From positions 1 through 64,000 of the forward strand of contig JAIOTZ010000255.1 of the NCBI GenBank assembly GCA_023374045.1: DNA of 64,000 nucleotides, given 5' to 3'. Both the position numbers and the translations under genes were made by a program. This document shows, in pieces, positions 10,778 through 22,140 of the stretch (its first letter is position 1; each line of letters starts with the position of its first letter). A model generated the notes under the pieces. The model was not told where the DNA came from and made no database searches. It was given only the letters and a program-made list of their open reading frames with translations. This stretch comes from Limonium bicolor (Eukaryota > Streptophyta > Magnoliopsida > Caryophyllales > Plumbaginaceae).

Positions 10778-12160
10778 CCTTTGCTTGTCCTCAAGCAAAG
10801 CAGGAGTAAAACGTCTCAGAATGCCTCAGGGCCAAACCTTGGGATTGCACAAAATAAGGAGTTTAAGACACAATAATCACCCAGGAATCGATCTGCTCTT
10901 AACTGCATGTCTCTTAAACAACGAAGCACACTTTTAAAACAAAAGAATATGAAGAAGCCAAATCATGAAGTCAAAACATAGAGTAACTCAGAACCTTCCA
11001 ACCTTTTCTCTTCTCAAACCCGTGGATGACAAGGGGTGTGAAGTTCTGCCATATTCCGCAGAACCTTTCAACACCACGTACTCATGATCTAATTTAAGGA
11101 ATTGCCATAAACATAAGACTTTAAAGAACTTCCTCTTTTTTTTCTTTTGCATACATATCAATTTCGCGCAAATAATTCATCCCCCAGACTTTTCTCTTCA
11201 TCCTTGTAACGGTATTGGGTCTTTTATCCCAGATCAGACGACCTTAGGTAAATGGGTGATGAAGCACCCCTAGGACTTAATAACCGGATGGAAGAGGCCT
11301 GTTTTTGGTTCAGAAAATAACTTAGATCAGAGGAGTACCTTGCCTTTATCCTTCATTCCAGACATTCTCATCATTCCCAAGGTTCCAAGTTAAACCAGTT
11401 CTAACTTCACAACTAACTTGTTCACAGACATTTAACAAAATTCTGTCATTTGAAAATATGATATGAGAGCATACAGCTTTGAGCAAACCAACCCTAAAGG
11501 TCATTACCGGACTCAACTCCACAACTAAAGATCCACCCAAGTATTCAACACTAAGAAGCACTCTAAGGGAATTACCCCCACACAGCCCAAAACCAAACAA
11601 AAATTAGAGCGGGAATAAATGATTGACTGACACATTCAGAAAGATCTCCCCCTTCCTCACACTTAATGAGGAGCAATGTCCGCATTGTTTAAAATTTATC
11701 ACAAGAAGGAGATGGGACTGAATGTGGCAGACTCACAAGGGTGAATGGAACAGTGACAGAGTTATTCTCGTTTAAAGCACGGGCTGAACATTAACCAAAA
11801 AGAAAAAGAAACTGAAAACTCCCCTGATTTCTTTTGTGAAGCTTTGAGGAAGAGTTTCTTCCTCACACTTAGTGTCCAGGGAGGGGAGAGTGTTTCCTCA
11901 CACTTGCTTCCAAGCTAGTGTCCGGCATGGGGTCAGCATACTTGCACACATTCAACAAACAAAACAAAAAAAGTATGCTAGAGCATCGCATTAGAAACAA
12001 CAGGAGTCAGAGTTAAAGATTAAAACAAACTAAAATTGAAATAAATTAAAATACAACCCAATCGAACTAAAAATAAAGAAGTCTAACACAACGGAAAGTA
12101 AATCCAAAAAGAAGTCCAGAATAGGCTTCTAAACAAGAGTAGCACCAAGCAATAACATAA
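10778..12160 (-). other. Athila 3' non-coding region
   Basis: No convincing reading frame. It contains repeated short phrases such as CCTCACACTT (10,769; 11,652; 11,869; 11,893), that is, G/A-rich tracts on the sense strand resembling the polypurine tract. The region is normal spacer between the env-position ORF and the 3' LTR. Confidence 0.6.
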
Positions 12161-12191
12161 TCACTGTGGAGGCGGGTAGTACGCCTGCCAC

Positions 12192-12295
12192 TGCTGAAAC
12201 TGCGCGACCAAAGCCTCATAATCATCGTGGGAGCGGCGCGTGCTGCTGAAACTGAGCGACCAGAGTCTCATAGTCGTCCTGGGAGCGGCGTGCCT
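12192..12295 (-). repeat. 52-bp tandem duplication at the end of the Athila third ORF
   Basis: The phrase from TGCTGAAACTG to GGGAGCGGCG occurs at 12,192 and again at 12,244. The copies differ at a handful of bases. The period breaks the frame by one base. Confidence 0.8.
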
Positions 12296-13367
12296 GCTGC
12301 TGAAGAGTCTCGATCTCCGCCTGATAGCGTCGATCCATCTCTATGAAACGGGACTCCAGCTGATCAAACTCGTAGCGAGTGACATACTCGCTCCCAGGGG
12401 CTGGCAGTGCAAGAAACGCCTCATGCTCGTCAGGTGTAGCAGTAGGGGCGGGCTCTGATGGACCCTCACCCGCCTCTCGCTGGCGCTTCTGTGGTCGCGC
12501 GGCAGCCTTCTTCCTCCATTGTCCCTCGCTGAACTCAAACCGCATCTTCTTCAGGGCGCCCGCATCGATAGGAGCCCGCGCAGCATGCAGCCCCACAGTA
12601 GGAACGGTAACCCTCTGCCGCCTGAGTATGCTGCAGATCATGACCGGGAAGCCCAGCTTGTGCTTGTCTTTGTGCTCCATGATGTACTGCATATGCAAGA
12701 AGATCACCCATGGCAAGTAAGTGATCTGTGCAGCCTCAGCAAACGCCGGATTCAGCACTGTCTGAAGAAGTAGGAAGTCAGTATGGTTCAGGTCCGAGCT
12801 CTGACGTGGTACTACGTTCGCAGCCAGTAGTGCGAGCAGGACTCTCTCCTGAGGGCTCTGAAGCGAATCAGCAGGGACGACCTGCTTGGATGGGTCATCC
12901 CCTCTGTGTCGTCGTGGTCCTTGAACCATGAGGGGGGTATAGTGTTGGATAGTTGCCGTCTTGAAGTCGTTGGGGTTGAGATGCTCAGGGCGGTCTGGGG
13001 CAGGATAAGGAATGTCCAAATAGTGAGCAATCTCCATCGTGGAGACTTCCACTCTATCTCCGTCTACTATGGATTTGATCTGGCCGTCCTGGAAGATGGC
13101 ATTTGCATAGAACATGCGCACGGCTTGTTCAGAGTACTGGCCTCCCATATCTAGAATCTTGCCCCACCCAAATGGGTTTAATAAAGCCCTCAGTCCCAGC
13201 TGTTGCTCCAGTTCTGGTACCACACCCCGCTCAGCAATTATATCGACCTCCTTCTCAAACCACTCTTTGGCTGCCTCGTTTCTAAATTCTGGTTCCAGAG
13301 CTCGACGCCTTGAACTGGTGCTAGCTCCCGCTGCTCGCTTACCACGGCCGGTGAATCTGCTCAACAT
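12222..13367 (-). CDS. Athila env-position ORF (Athila ORF / plant transposon protein type)
   Basis: An open frame of 381 codons starting MLSRFTGRGKRAAGAST. It has a basic Ser/Arg-rich N-terminus, a middle region (about 40-260) resembling the putative plant transposon protein domain seen in Athila elements (AAKEWFEKEVDIIAERGVV, LNPNDFKTATIQHYTPLM, YLPWVIFLHMQYI), a KR-rich segment near 285-300 and a C-terminal coiled-coil-like stretch (RFIEMDRRYQAEIETLQQQ). No signal peptide or clear membrane helix is visible, so calling it an envelope is not justified. A 52-bp duplication at 12,192-12,295 repeats the phrase encoding DDYETLVAQFQQ; because 52 is not a multiple of three the frame ends early. 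With a 51-bp period it would continue to a stop at 12,161 (ending YYPPPQ). Function is unknown. It is the least damaged ORF of the element. Confidence 0.8.
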   Translation of the reverse strand: MLSRFTGRGKRAAGASTSSRRRALEPEFRNEAAKEWFEKEVDIIAERGVVPELEQQLGLRALLNPFGWGKILDMGGQYSEQAVRMFYANAIFQDGQIKSIVDGDRVEVSTMEIAHYLDIPYPAPDRPEHLNPNDFKTATIQHYTPLMVQGPRRHRGDDPSKQVVPADSLQSPQERVLLALLAANVVPRQSSDLNHTDFLLLQTVLNPAFAEAAQITYLPWVIFLHMQYIMEHKDKHKLGFPVMICSILRRQRVTVPTVGLHAARAPIDAGALKKMRFEFSEGQWRKKAAARPQKRQREAGEGPSEPAPTATPDEHEAFLALPAPGSEYVTRYEFDQLESRFIEMDRRYQAEIETLQQQARRSQDDYETLVAQFQQHAPLPR

Positions 13368-14321
13368 CTACTCATACAAGGGTAAACAATGTCAAATAAA
13401 GGAAAGCAATAAAATAGTCTAAGTATGCACTGAATTTATCCCAAAATTCGATAGAGTCTCCCCTTAAAAATTCATCATTCTCCACAACAAAGGTCAATCA
13501 ATTTTCCAATTTGCAATGATAATCCTCAACAATTAGTGACCAGCAGAGACTTAACCGACAAAAATTCGTAAATTTCAATCGGGTGTAACAGCATTTCAGT
13601 CAAACAAAATCTCAGTCATGCAAAATCCCCAGATTCAAAATAACATCCCAATAATGTGGTTCAACCACTTCTACTAACAGTTCAACCACAGCTCAGCAGA
13701 AAACGAAAGTAACTCATTCAGATTTAGTCCCACTCACTCTTTACCAGTTCATCCATGCAAAATAAAACTACACTCAAAAATTTCTACAATGAAATCACAG
13801 TAGTGCAATTTTTAACATTTCTATCCAGCAACTTACAACAAAGCAGAAGATTAACCCCATGTATGCAAATGTAGCTCAGAAATCTCAATAATAACAGCCC
13901 ATTCTCGATTTTTTTATACCTCAGATTCCAAAACTTGTCAAAAACACATTAAAAGAGGTAGAAAAATAGAGAGATTACCTTGCTGGAGTTGAATGAATGA
14001 TTAGAAGTAGATATAACAGCAAAAACTGCAAGAATCGAACTCAAAAACCCCCAAATCGGTAGTTATGGTTCTAAGTCGAACAAGGTCTGATTTGAACTGG
14101 TGTGAGGATTTGTTGGCCGATTTCAGTTGCTAGAGTGGTGGAGAACTCAAAACCGAGCAGATTGGTAGTAAGAATGTGGAATTTGGTGGAGATTTGAGTG
14201 AGTTGTGAGAGATTGAAGAAGAAGGGAGAAAGGGGTGCTCTGTGTGCGTCGCGAGTGAGTTGATGAGTTTTTGGAAAATTTTTAAGTCCGACGCGTTCTT
14301 TTAGTTCAAAATTTTCGGGGT
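13368..14321 (-). other. Spacer between third ORF and hairpin array (Athila)
   Basis: AT-rich, with no coding sequence seen on either strand. In sense direction it is a leader of about 950 bp for the third ORF, downstream of the internal hairpin array. A spliced or internally initiated messenger would need its signals here, but none was clearly recognised. Confidence 0.5.
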
Positions 14322-14560
14322 GTCCGAACTTCGATGTTCGGACCGAAGTTCGGACATACTTACCTCGGCAGAGCTTCGCGTCGTGTCCGAACTTTGATGT
14401 TCGGACCTAAGTTCGGACATCTCGTTTTCTTGTTTCACCGCACTCTTGAATCAGGTCCGAACTTCAATCTTCGGACTGAAGTTCGGACATGTTGTTTTGC
14501 GCAGGTATCCAACTATCGAACTGGGTCCGAACTTCAATGTTCGGACCGAAGTTCGGACAT
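14322..14560. repeat. Internal copy of the GTCCGAAC hairpin array
   Basis: Four units start at 14,322, 14,385, 14,455 and 14,525 (steps 63, 70, 70 bp), each GTCCGAAC, short gap, GTTCGGAC, gap, AAGTTCGGAC. Unit structure and spacing match the LTR arrays, and part of the spacer is alike (AACTCTCGACTTGCG in the LTR, AACTATCGAACTGGG here). It sits between the end of pol and the third ORF. Confidence 0.9.
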
Positions 14561-14737
14561 AGCCAAAAATGCACCATTTTGCTTCTTTTTGAGCTCCAAC
14601 CACTGCAACAACAACATTACCCTAAAACAAAACTATAAACAACATAAAAAACACAGAATAAAAGTACCGAAAACACTGGGTTGCCTCCCAGTCAGCTGCT
14701 CTTCTTTAATGTCTTTAGCTAGACAATTTCTGGTTGA

Positions 14738-15870
14738 TCAATCAGAAGAGGTGTGATGAGCAGCTCTACAACAGCCTATAGTGAATTCCTTCAGCCTTCT
14801 CAATTCTTTTCGCATTCGCCAAGAGAATTTCTTTTTCACATTCGAACTCGTCTCTTGAGAATTCATCTTCGCTGTAGGATTGGATTCACTCTCCAAAAAG
14901 AATAGTGCCTGCAAGGGAAAAAGGTTATGATCAGTACCAAGATAACCTTTTAAACGAGCACCATTTACCTTAAAGGTTTCACCAGCCTTATTCTCCAGCT
15001 CATATGCTCCATAGGTTGTAACTCCCACAACTCTGAAGGGACCTGCCCAGTGTGATTTTAGCTTCCCAGGAAAGAGACGTAGTCTAGAGTTAAAGAGCAG
15101 CACCAGATCCCCCACTTTGAAGTCTCTCTTTTGAATCATCTGGTCGTGGATCCTCTTGGTGCGCTCTTTGTAGATCCTTGAACTGTCGTATGCCTGGTCT
15201 CTCAATTCCTCCAACTCAGAAAGCTGAAATCGCCTCTTCTCTCCAGCGTCATGTAAATCAAAGTTAAGAGCCTTTAAAGCCCAATAGGCTCTGTGCTCTA
15301 GCTCAACTGGGAGATGACAAGCCTTCCCGTATACCAGCTTAAAGGGGGACATCCCAATGGGAGTTTTAAATGCGGTTCTATAGGCCCATAGAGCATCATC
15401 AAGCTTGACAGACCAATCCTTCCTGGAGGAGTTGACTGTCTTCTGAAGAATCCATTTGAGCTCTCGGTTACTCACTTCTGCTTGCCCATTAGTTTGGGGT
15501 GATAAGGCAAAGCAACCTTATGAGTCACCCCGTACTTAGTCATCAGAGTATCAAAAGCTTTGTTGCAGAAATGAGAACCTCCGTCACTGATGATAGCTCT
15601 TGGCACACCAAATCTGGTAAAGATGTTCTTCTTCAAGAATTTTACCACGGTTCTAGCATCAGCAGAAGGGCAGGGGATTGCTTCGACCCATTTGGAAACA
15701 TAATCTACAGCAACAAGGATGTAGTGGTTTCCGTGAGAAGAAGGAAATGGGCCGGTGAAGTCAATACCCCAACATCAAATAATTCCACTTCAAGGATTCC
15801 CTTCTGCGGCATCTCATGCCTTCTTGAAGTGTTCCCCATCCTCTGGCAGTTATCACAGTGAGCACAGAAG
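14738..15870 (-). pseudogene. Athila integrase core and C-terminal domain
   Basis: The 245-codon frame (15,475-14,738) starts at [14 protein letters not shown] and has [39 protein letters not shown], then a GPFRV ... YGAYEL C-terminal chromo-like or SH3-like region. Upstream, in another frame (15,860-15,480), lies [20 protein letters not shown] with the second catalytic Asp, and PYHPK. A one-base loss at about 15,490 separates PYHPK from the conserved NGQAE-type block that holds the catalytic Glu. Another shift near 15,780 separates it from the zinc region. It would integrate the cDNA. As read it is split into three frames. Confidence 0.88.
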
Positions 15871-16682
15871 CGGTGGACATCTTTGTGTAGAGTGGGCCAG
15901 TAAAAACCACACTCTAACACTTTAGCAGCTGTCCTAGTAGGACCGTGGTGACCACCTGCCTCTCGGGAATGGCAGAACTCTATTACACTGTTTACCTCTT
16001 CATCAGGGAGACATCTTCTGATTAGACCATCAGCACAAACTCTGAAGAGATAGGGGTCCTCCCAAACGTAATGACGGGTCTCAGACAGAAACTTCTTCCT
16101 CTGGTTGTAGCTTAGATCATGGGGAACCAACCCAGAGGCAAGATAGTTAGCCAAGTCAGCGTACCATGGATCGTTGACTTTCCCAATTACAAAGACCGTT
16201 TCGTCAGGAAAGAATTCATTTATGGGAACCCCGTCATCTGGAGTCTCAAGCCTCGATAAATGATCTGCTACCCCATTCTGCTTCCCTTGCTTATCAACAA
16301 CTTCCAAGTCGAACTCTTGGAGAAGCAGGATCCATCTTAGAAGTCTAGGCTTAGAATCATTCTTTTGGAACAAGTACTTCAAGGCGGAGTGGTCGGTGTG
16401 AGCAATTACCTTACTCCCCAGCAAATAAGGTCTGAACTTGTCAAGAGCGAACACCACAGCAAGTAGCTCCTTCTCAGTGGTGATGTAGTTCTTTTGAGGC
16501 TCCGTCAGAGTCTTACTCGCATATGTGATGACCCTCAAAATCTTATCCTTCCTTTGACAGAGTGCAGCACCAACAGCGAAGTCACTAGCATCAGTCATTA
16601 CCTCAAAAGGAAGGGTCCAGTCAGGGGGAACCACAATGGGGGCAGAGATGAGTTTATTCTTGATGGTTTGAAAAGCCTTCAA
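15705..16682 (-). pseudogene. Athila RNase H and integrase HHCC zinc domain
   Basis: A 325-codon frame. The RNase H part begins [19 protein letters not shown] (first catalytic Asp) with [29 protein letters not shown] (catalytic Glu) and [14 protein letters not shown]. Then [12 protein letters not shown] marks the end of RNase H. The integrase zinc finger follows: [10 protein letters not shown] with [12 protein letters not shown] (HX3-5H...CX2C). The last residues after [12 protein letters not shown] are out of frame. It joins RT upstream (end 16,705) by a frame shift near 16,690. Confidence 0.92.
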
Positions 16683-16704
16683 GCATTCTTCTGAAAAATA
16701 AACT

Positions 16705-17530
16705 TTACATCTTTCTGCAGGAGATCAGACAAGGGCTTCGCATTTTCGAAAAGTCCTGGATGAACCTTCGATAGAATCCTGCGTGACCCAGAAAAGATCT
16801 AACTCCTCTGACTGAAGTGGGAGGAGGTAACCCCTCAATGACTTCCACTTTTGCCTTGTCCACCTGAATGCCATCTTTGGAGACCCTGTGCCCAAGCACT
16901 ATACCCTCATGTACCATAAAATGGCACTTCTCCCAATTTAAAACCAGGTGGGTCTCCTCACATCTGCTTAGTATCTGATCCAGCTGATCCAGACACACAT
17001 CAAAATTCTGGCCATACACCGAGAAGTCGTCCATGAAGACTTCTATACTCTTCTCAATAAATTCGTTGAAAATGGCCATCATGCACCGCTGGAAGGTGGC
17101 CGGTGCGTTACAGAGACCAAATGGCATCCTCCTATAGGCAAACGTGCCATAAGGGCAGGTGAAGGTGGTCTTCTCCTGATCCTCTGGCGCGATGGGAATC
17201 TGGAAGTAACCGCTGTATCCATCAAGGAAACAGTAGTACTCCTGCCCAGCAAGCCGCTCCAACATCTGATCGATGAACGGCAGCGGGAAATGGTCCTTCT
17301 GTGGCCTCGTTCAAACGCTGTAGTCTATGCACATCCTCCAGCCAGTGGTCTGTCTTTGAGGTACCAGTTCTCCCTTATCATTGGGCACCGCCACAATTCC
17401 TCCTTTCTTGGGAACGACTTGCACAGGAGAAACCCAGCGGCTGTCAGAGATGGGGTAGATGATGCCCGCATCCAAGAGCTTTAATACCTCAGCTTTCACT
17501 ACTTCCTTCAGTTGGGGTTTAATCTCCTTG
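16705..17530 (-). pseudogene. Athila reverse transcriptase
   Basis: Two frames: 17,499-17,311 (EVLKLLDAGIIYPISDSRWVSPVQVVPKKGG ... GWRMCIDY) and 17,265-16,705 (FLDGYSGYFQIPIAPEDQEKTTFTCPYGTFAYRRMPFGLCNAPATFQRCM ... EVFMDDFSVYG ... LNWEKCHFMV). The catalytic FMDD box and the FLDGYSGY Asp are present, so the active site is intact. The break near 17,300 interrupts the fingers-palm junction (after MCIDY). The end VRSFLGHAGFYRRFIQDFSK is the connection to RNase H. It copies element RNA into DNA. Confidence 0.92.
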
Positions 17531-17637
17531 GGGTTGCCTCACTGGTTTGATACTATCTGTAGATCCGGTGAGTGCAGAACCCTGGACTAATCCCTTTAAT
17601 ATCTGCCACTGACCACCCCAATGCTCCCTTGTGCTTC

Positions 17638-18628
17638 TTAATACCTCCAGAAGTCTGCTTTCCTGCGAAACAGACAAAGAAAAGAAATAATAACTGGCAA
17701 GGCGCTACCCTCTGCCAAGAAAGCATATTTAAGATTTGAAGGGAGAGTTTTTAATTCAAGAGTAGGGGGCTTCTCTACTGAAGGAATGAGCCTCTGAGTA
17801 GGCCTGTCCAGTGGCTCCACAGGAGGAGCATGAGGGCGAAAATAGGTTCGTCCCTGGTTAAGCTGCTGGACAAGTAGCTACCTCAGTGCTCTCCTTGTCA
17901 TCCTCAATCGAGTGGCATAACACCTGTTCTAACAGATCAGAATTCTCAAACAGGAAGGAAGAGTCATCAGTACTTTCAGCGACAAGTGCATCATAATCAT
18001 CAGTATAGTCGACATCAATAGAAAGCACAGCATGAGAAGAAGCATTTGTTCTCATCATCTTGGTGATATCAAAACTAAGCTCCTCATTATTAAATTTAAG
18101 GGTGATTTTTCCTTTGTCAACATCAATGACAGTTTTAGCAGTTCGCAGGAATGGTCTACCCAAAATTAATGGCACTTCAACATCCTCATCCATATCAAGA
18201 ATAACAAAATCAGCAGGGAAGAAGAAGTTACCAACACCTACCACAACGTTCTCAACCATACCACGAGGTTTGATTGAGGAACGATCAGCCAATTGTAAAT
18301 TAAAGTTGATTGGGACAAGCTCACCAGCATGAAGCTTTCTAAACATTGAGTACGGCATCAAATTTATGCTTGCTCCAAGGTCGCAGAGTCCGTACCCACA
18401 GTCCATGTCTCCTATGGTGCAAGGGATGATGGGCTGCCCTGGATCTCCACACTTCGGAGGGAGCTTCTGCTGGATGGCTGCAGAGCACGTCTCTGTCAGC
18501 TGAACAATCTCCTTTTCCTTGAACCTTCGCTTGTTAGAAATCAAATCCTTCACAAAGCGAGCATAGTTAGGCATCTGCTTGATAGCATCAATCAAGGGAA
18601 TATTAGTAAGCTTCGAAAATACACTCAA
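17638..18628 (-). pseudogene. Athila aspartic protease and pol linker
   Basis: The frame 18,628-17,858 (256 codons) holds MPNYARFVKDLISNKRRF, KLPPKCGDPGQPIIPCTIG, the catalytic DLGASINLMPYSMF (Asp near residue 83), PADFVILDMDEDVEVPLILGRPFLRTAKTVIDV and KGKITLKFN. The ILGRPFL block is the usual second protease motif. A following frame (17,820-17,638) contains LELKTLPSNLKYAFLAEGSALPVII, the Athila protease-RT linker. The protease would process the polyprotein. Frame breaks lie near 17,850 and 17,620. Confidence 0.9.
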
Positions 18629-18713
18629 AAATTTCCCAAATTGATCATCAAGTTCTTTCTTTTAATCTATTAGGGAAGGAAGTTCCTTAGGAACCACCTT
18701 ACCCTTGGAGTTT

Positions 18714-20436
18714 TTAGCATTTAAAATGAGAAGGGGAAGAAATAGGAGCCTGGGTCTCCTCAACAACTACCTCAGGAGGGGCTAGGGGCCCTGACGGTGC
18801 ACCAGTGCTAGAAGAAGGGAGACCAGTCTCCTCGTCAGCTTGATCCTCAGCCATTTGATTTCTATTTATCAATTGCTTCCCGCTTCTTAAGGTAACTGCT
18901 GCCACCTCTTCAGAGTCTGAGCAATCCTCAACTACCACGGTTTCCGAAACCGTCACTGCCTTCAACTGAGCTTTAGGATTGGGGTCTGTTTGGGAAGGCA
19001 GTGAGCCAGACGGTCTCTGCTGTAGGAGGAACTGAGTCAACTGACTCATAGTTCCTTGCATCTCCACCATAGCGTTCTCAAGCTTTTGCTGGCCAGCTGC
19101 CAGATTCTGATTTATCACTGTTTGTTGCTCTTGAGAGGCCATCAGTTTATCCATCATCTCCTTTAAATTAGCATTATTCGAGCTCAGTGATGATGGCTGA
19201 GCTGGAGACTGCTGTGGCCTAAACTGATTGTATGGGGGCCTAACAAAACCGGGTGGTGCTCCCTGACTTGCCCTCTGAGGCTGCATCTGCTGTGAGTTGA
19301 GGGCGTTATTTGGATTACCGTACCTCAGGTTTGGATGCTGGTTCTGCATCCAAGGCTGCCTGTTGTACTGACCAATTACATTTGCCTCCTCAGTCTGCCT
19401 CATCTCAGCAACCATCGGGCAGTCTTCATAATCATGGCTGTCTCCACACTGAGAACAGCATACCTCATTTGGACCAGTAGACACCTTCTTGACGGCTTGC
19501 ACAGATGTCTGTCCCATAGTGAGCCGCTCGAGCATCTTCGCCATATTGCCCACTGTGGTACTTAAATGGGCCTGCTCAGCAGCAATCTGCTCCATCATAG
19601 GATCTGGAGTCCGAGAGGAGGTCTGCCCAACTGTAAGACCCTTCCACCACTGTTGCTCCACTGGCGGAGCTCCTCGCAGTAGGACTCCATGGCTGACATA
19701 AATTCCTCTCCACTTTTAGCCAGCAAATTTCCACCCAGTGCGGCTCTGACCTCGGCTCTGTGCTCATCTCTCAGCCCTTGGAAGAACCCCTGGGCCAAGG
19801 AGGTCATGTTCTGACCGTGATGCGGGCACTGGCGGAGCAGCTCCTTGAATCTATCCCAAGCTTCACAGATTGTCTCACCGCCGGACTGTCTGAAAGCGGT
19901 CAGGTCAGCATCATCTGTCTGGTCCGGGAGATGGGGATATACTTCTCATAACCTCTCCGTCAACAGCTCCCAGGTAGTGATGATACCTGGTGGTAGACGG
20001 TGGAACCACTTCGAGGCTTCCCCTGATAGACTGTGCTGAAATAAGCACAGCCGAGCATACTCCTCAAGCCCCTGAGACATCCCCAACGAATCCAATGGAC
20101 TAAGAACCGATGGACATGGTCGAGTGCATCAGCCGGGTCTGCGCCTGAGAAGGTCCCTGCTATATGATTCCTGACAGCGTTTGTTTGATGGCTTGGTTTC
20201 AACTTTTGCCATTCTGCTGTTAATTCAGCTGTGAGGTTCGGTAGAGTCACAGGTCCTCTTCTAGGAGCAGCTGGCGGGCGATTAATTCTTCCCAAAGTGG
20301 CCTGCTCAGCATTTGGCATTGGCTGGTCCGTTAGCAGCCATGGCGAAGGTGAGTGCTCTTCTCGCCTACGAGCTGTACGGTTGATCTCTAGGTCTAAGTT
20401 GAATCTTGGTGGGCCTCGAGATCGAGTACCGTGCAT
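18714..20436 (-). pseudogene. Athila gag with zinc knuckle, multiply frameshifted
   Basis: Gag starts at ATG 20,436 (MHGTRSRGPPRFNLDLEINR) and runs in three or more frames. The first frame (to 19,960) has DALDHVHRFL, and the other frame there reads GEASKWFHRLPPG and TRQMM, the capsid-type retrotransposon gag region. The frame 19,807-19,595 has QGFFQGLRDEHRAEVRAALGG. The last frame (19,661-18,714, 315 codons) has AEQAHLSTTVGNMAKMLERL, a knuckle CSQCGDSHDYEDC (CX2CX3HX4C), a Gln/Pro-rich stretch, a coiled-coil-like segment (KLMASQEQQTVINQNLAAGQ) and VTLRSGK near the gag-protease junction. Gag forms the particle. Breaks near 20,100, 19,950 and 19,640 are single-base. Most residues fit the lineage once frame is ignored. 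Confidence 0.9.
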
Positions 20437-20522
20437 TCACCAAACACCTGCACAGTTACACAAAACAAATCAAATAAATAAAAAACAATTGACAACCAAG
20501 GCAAAGGACTTGACAAAGTCAA

Positions 20523-20541
20523 GTCCCCGGCAACGGCGCCA
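20523..20541 (-). promoter_or_regulatory. Athila primer binding site
   Basis: The minus strand reads TGGCGCCGTTGCCGGGGAC, three bases (AAA) from the 5' LTR. This string is the Asp-tRNA-type PBS I associate with Athila-lineage elements; tRNA identity was not computed. Confidence 0.9.
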
Positions 20542-20544
20542 TTT

Positions 20545-22140
20545 TGCAAACAGAAATTGATCTACTAAAACTAAACAAATTAATCTAGAAAATAATAAAT
20601 CAATAGTCTGTCGGGTTGCAAAAATCCCGGTCACTACAGTATAGAAAGTTAAGCAACCAAGTATCGAACCGTGGGACTTGAATAAATAAGCCTAAGTCCT
20701 ATCCTAAATCCTAAGAAAACTGGAAATTCAGGGGGTTGTGAATTGTTTTTGAGACTGAATCGAATAAATGCAAATCAGAGTTGAAATAAGCAATCGGTAA
20801 AAATGAATGATGATTATGATAAGTGGAACTCCGGGTTCGGGTTGTTCTTTTCTGGTTGAATCTAGTAACTCCTACAATTTAATTATGAGAAACGGAAAGG
20901 CCAATTCTTTCTATCTCTTCAATGCTAAATCCTAGTTCATTGAAGAGCTCACCTATCAGAACGTGTCAACTCTAATCTAGCAGTTGGCAAAACACATATA
21001 GGTGGAATAAGCACAAAGAATTGTTAGCGTTTGTAGGAAAGATTACTATCCGACTAATCCTTCCCCAAATTCCCAGGTTAATTCGAACTCCCTATTAATC
21101 ACCTTGTCTGATCTTAATAGGTTTCGCAGAACAACTCTATAACTCGCGAAATTAATAGAGAAGAAAATTGATAATCATTAACCTGAAAACAATCCATTAC
21201 AGCCTCATAATCAAATTGCAGAATCTTTAACTACATTGAATCCATCTTGAACAAACCCTACCCCAGAGTTAAATCCCTACTAGCCAGACATTGCAAAGAA
21301 ACAGATAAATACAATCAACAAGAAATCATCTAAAGGAAGAAAAACCCTTCTGTTGAACGACTATCCAGATCGATGGATGCAGGTGTAAGGTTGAAGATGA
21401 TGGCCTCACTCCCTTCTGACGATGCTCCTCCAGAACGATGGTGATAAGCTTGATGAATGTGAATGAAGGTGAACTGATGCAATTGGCGTGGATGAATGGA
21501 GAGAACCTCGTTTATCAGCGTGAGAGTGTGTGTTGTAATGATCGATGATGAATGAATTCTCTCTCTCCTCTGATTAGGTCAGTTAAATAGACTTTTCCTC
21601 TCTTTTTCCCTTCAAAACGCCGAGTTTACTGAATTTTTCGTCCGTCCGAACATTGGTCCGACTTCAATGTTCGGACACAATGCTTTGAGCGCTCAATCCC
21701 AGAAGTCTCGACTTGTGTCCGAACTTGGATGTTCGGACACAAGTTCGGACATGCTCCGTACATCAGACCTCCGGCTTTTCTTAACCATGTCCGAACTTCG
21801 ATGTTCGGACTGAAGTTCGGACATTCCATCAGGCGCAGCACACGAACTCTCGACTTGCGTCCGAACTTGGAAGTTCGGACACAAGCTCGGACATTCCTTC
21901 AAAATCCTCTAAATTCATCGTTCGGACTCCAATTCGACCCCCGTTTGTTGCATTATCTCCCTTGTGAGTTAATCTACTGTTTCCTTGGCTTTTCTCTGCA
22001 TTTAATCATAGAAAAAGGTATCAAGCCTTACCAAACAACAAACCAAAGGAAAACGAAAGATAAGTGTGGAATATTATCGATGTACGTATAAAAATTAGGC
22101 ATTAAAGATCACTAAAACCATTCATATTTCCCACTCATCA
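20545..22140 (-). repeat. Athila 5' LTR
   Basis: This is 1,596 bp, TGCAAACAG ... CCACTCATCA on the plus strand, near-identical to 9,158-10,760 with scattered one- to four-base indels and fewer substitutions. It contains the hairpin array at 21,643-21,895. Confidence 0.95.
21643..21895. repeat. GTCCGAAC hairpin array in the Athila 5' LTR
   Basis: The same four units as 10,262-10,515, with units at about 21,655, 21,718, 21,788 and 21,859. Here the second unit keeps AAGTTCGGAC, where the other LTR has one changed base (AAGTTTGGAC). Confidence 0.9.

Larger units (their letters stand above)
9158..22140 (-). mobile_element. Athila-type Ty3/gypsy retrotransposon
   Basis: A 12.98 kb element with 1.6 kb LTRs (9,158-10,760 and 20,545-22,140) and duplication ATCAC. 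On the minus strand: 5' LTR, PBS complementary to an Asp-tRNA-type end, gag with a CX2CX3HX4C knuckle, aspartic protease (DLGAS), RT (FMDD), RNase H, HHCC and DDE integrase, a GC-rich hairpin array, a third ORF in the env position and a polypurine tract. Protease, RT and gag wording and the extra downstream ORF fit the Athila lineage. Gag and pol are split by many one-base frame breaks; the third ORF is nearly whole. The LTRs are highly similar, with mostly indel differences, so insertion is fairly recent. It is nested in solo LTR F. Confidence 0.95.

Noticed and set aside
12222..13367. Envelope gene in the Athila element
   Set aside because: The position is right but no signal peptide, fusion peptide or membrane helix is visible; it is kept as an env-position ORF of unknown function.
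12240..13422. Several open frames on the plus strand across the Athila third ORF
   Set aside because: They are opposite-strand shadows of the GC-rich ORF and have no recognisable domains.
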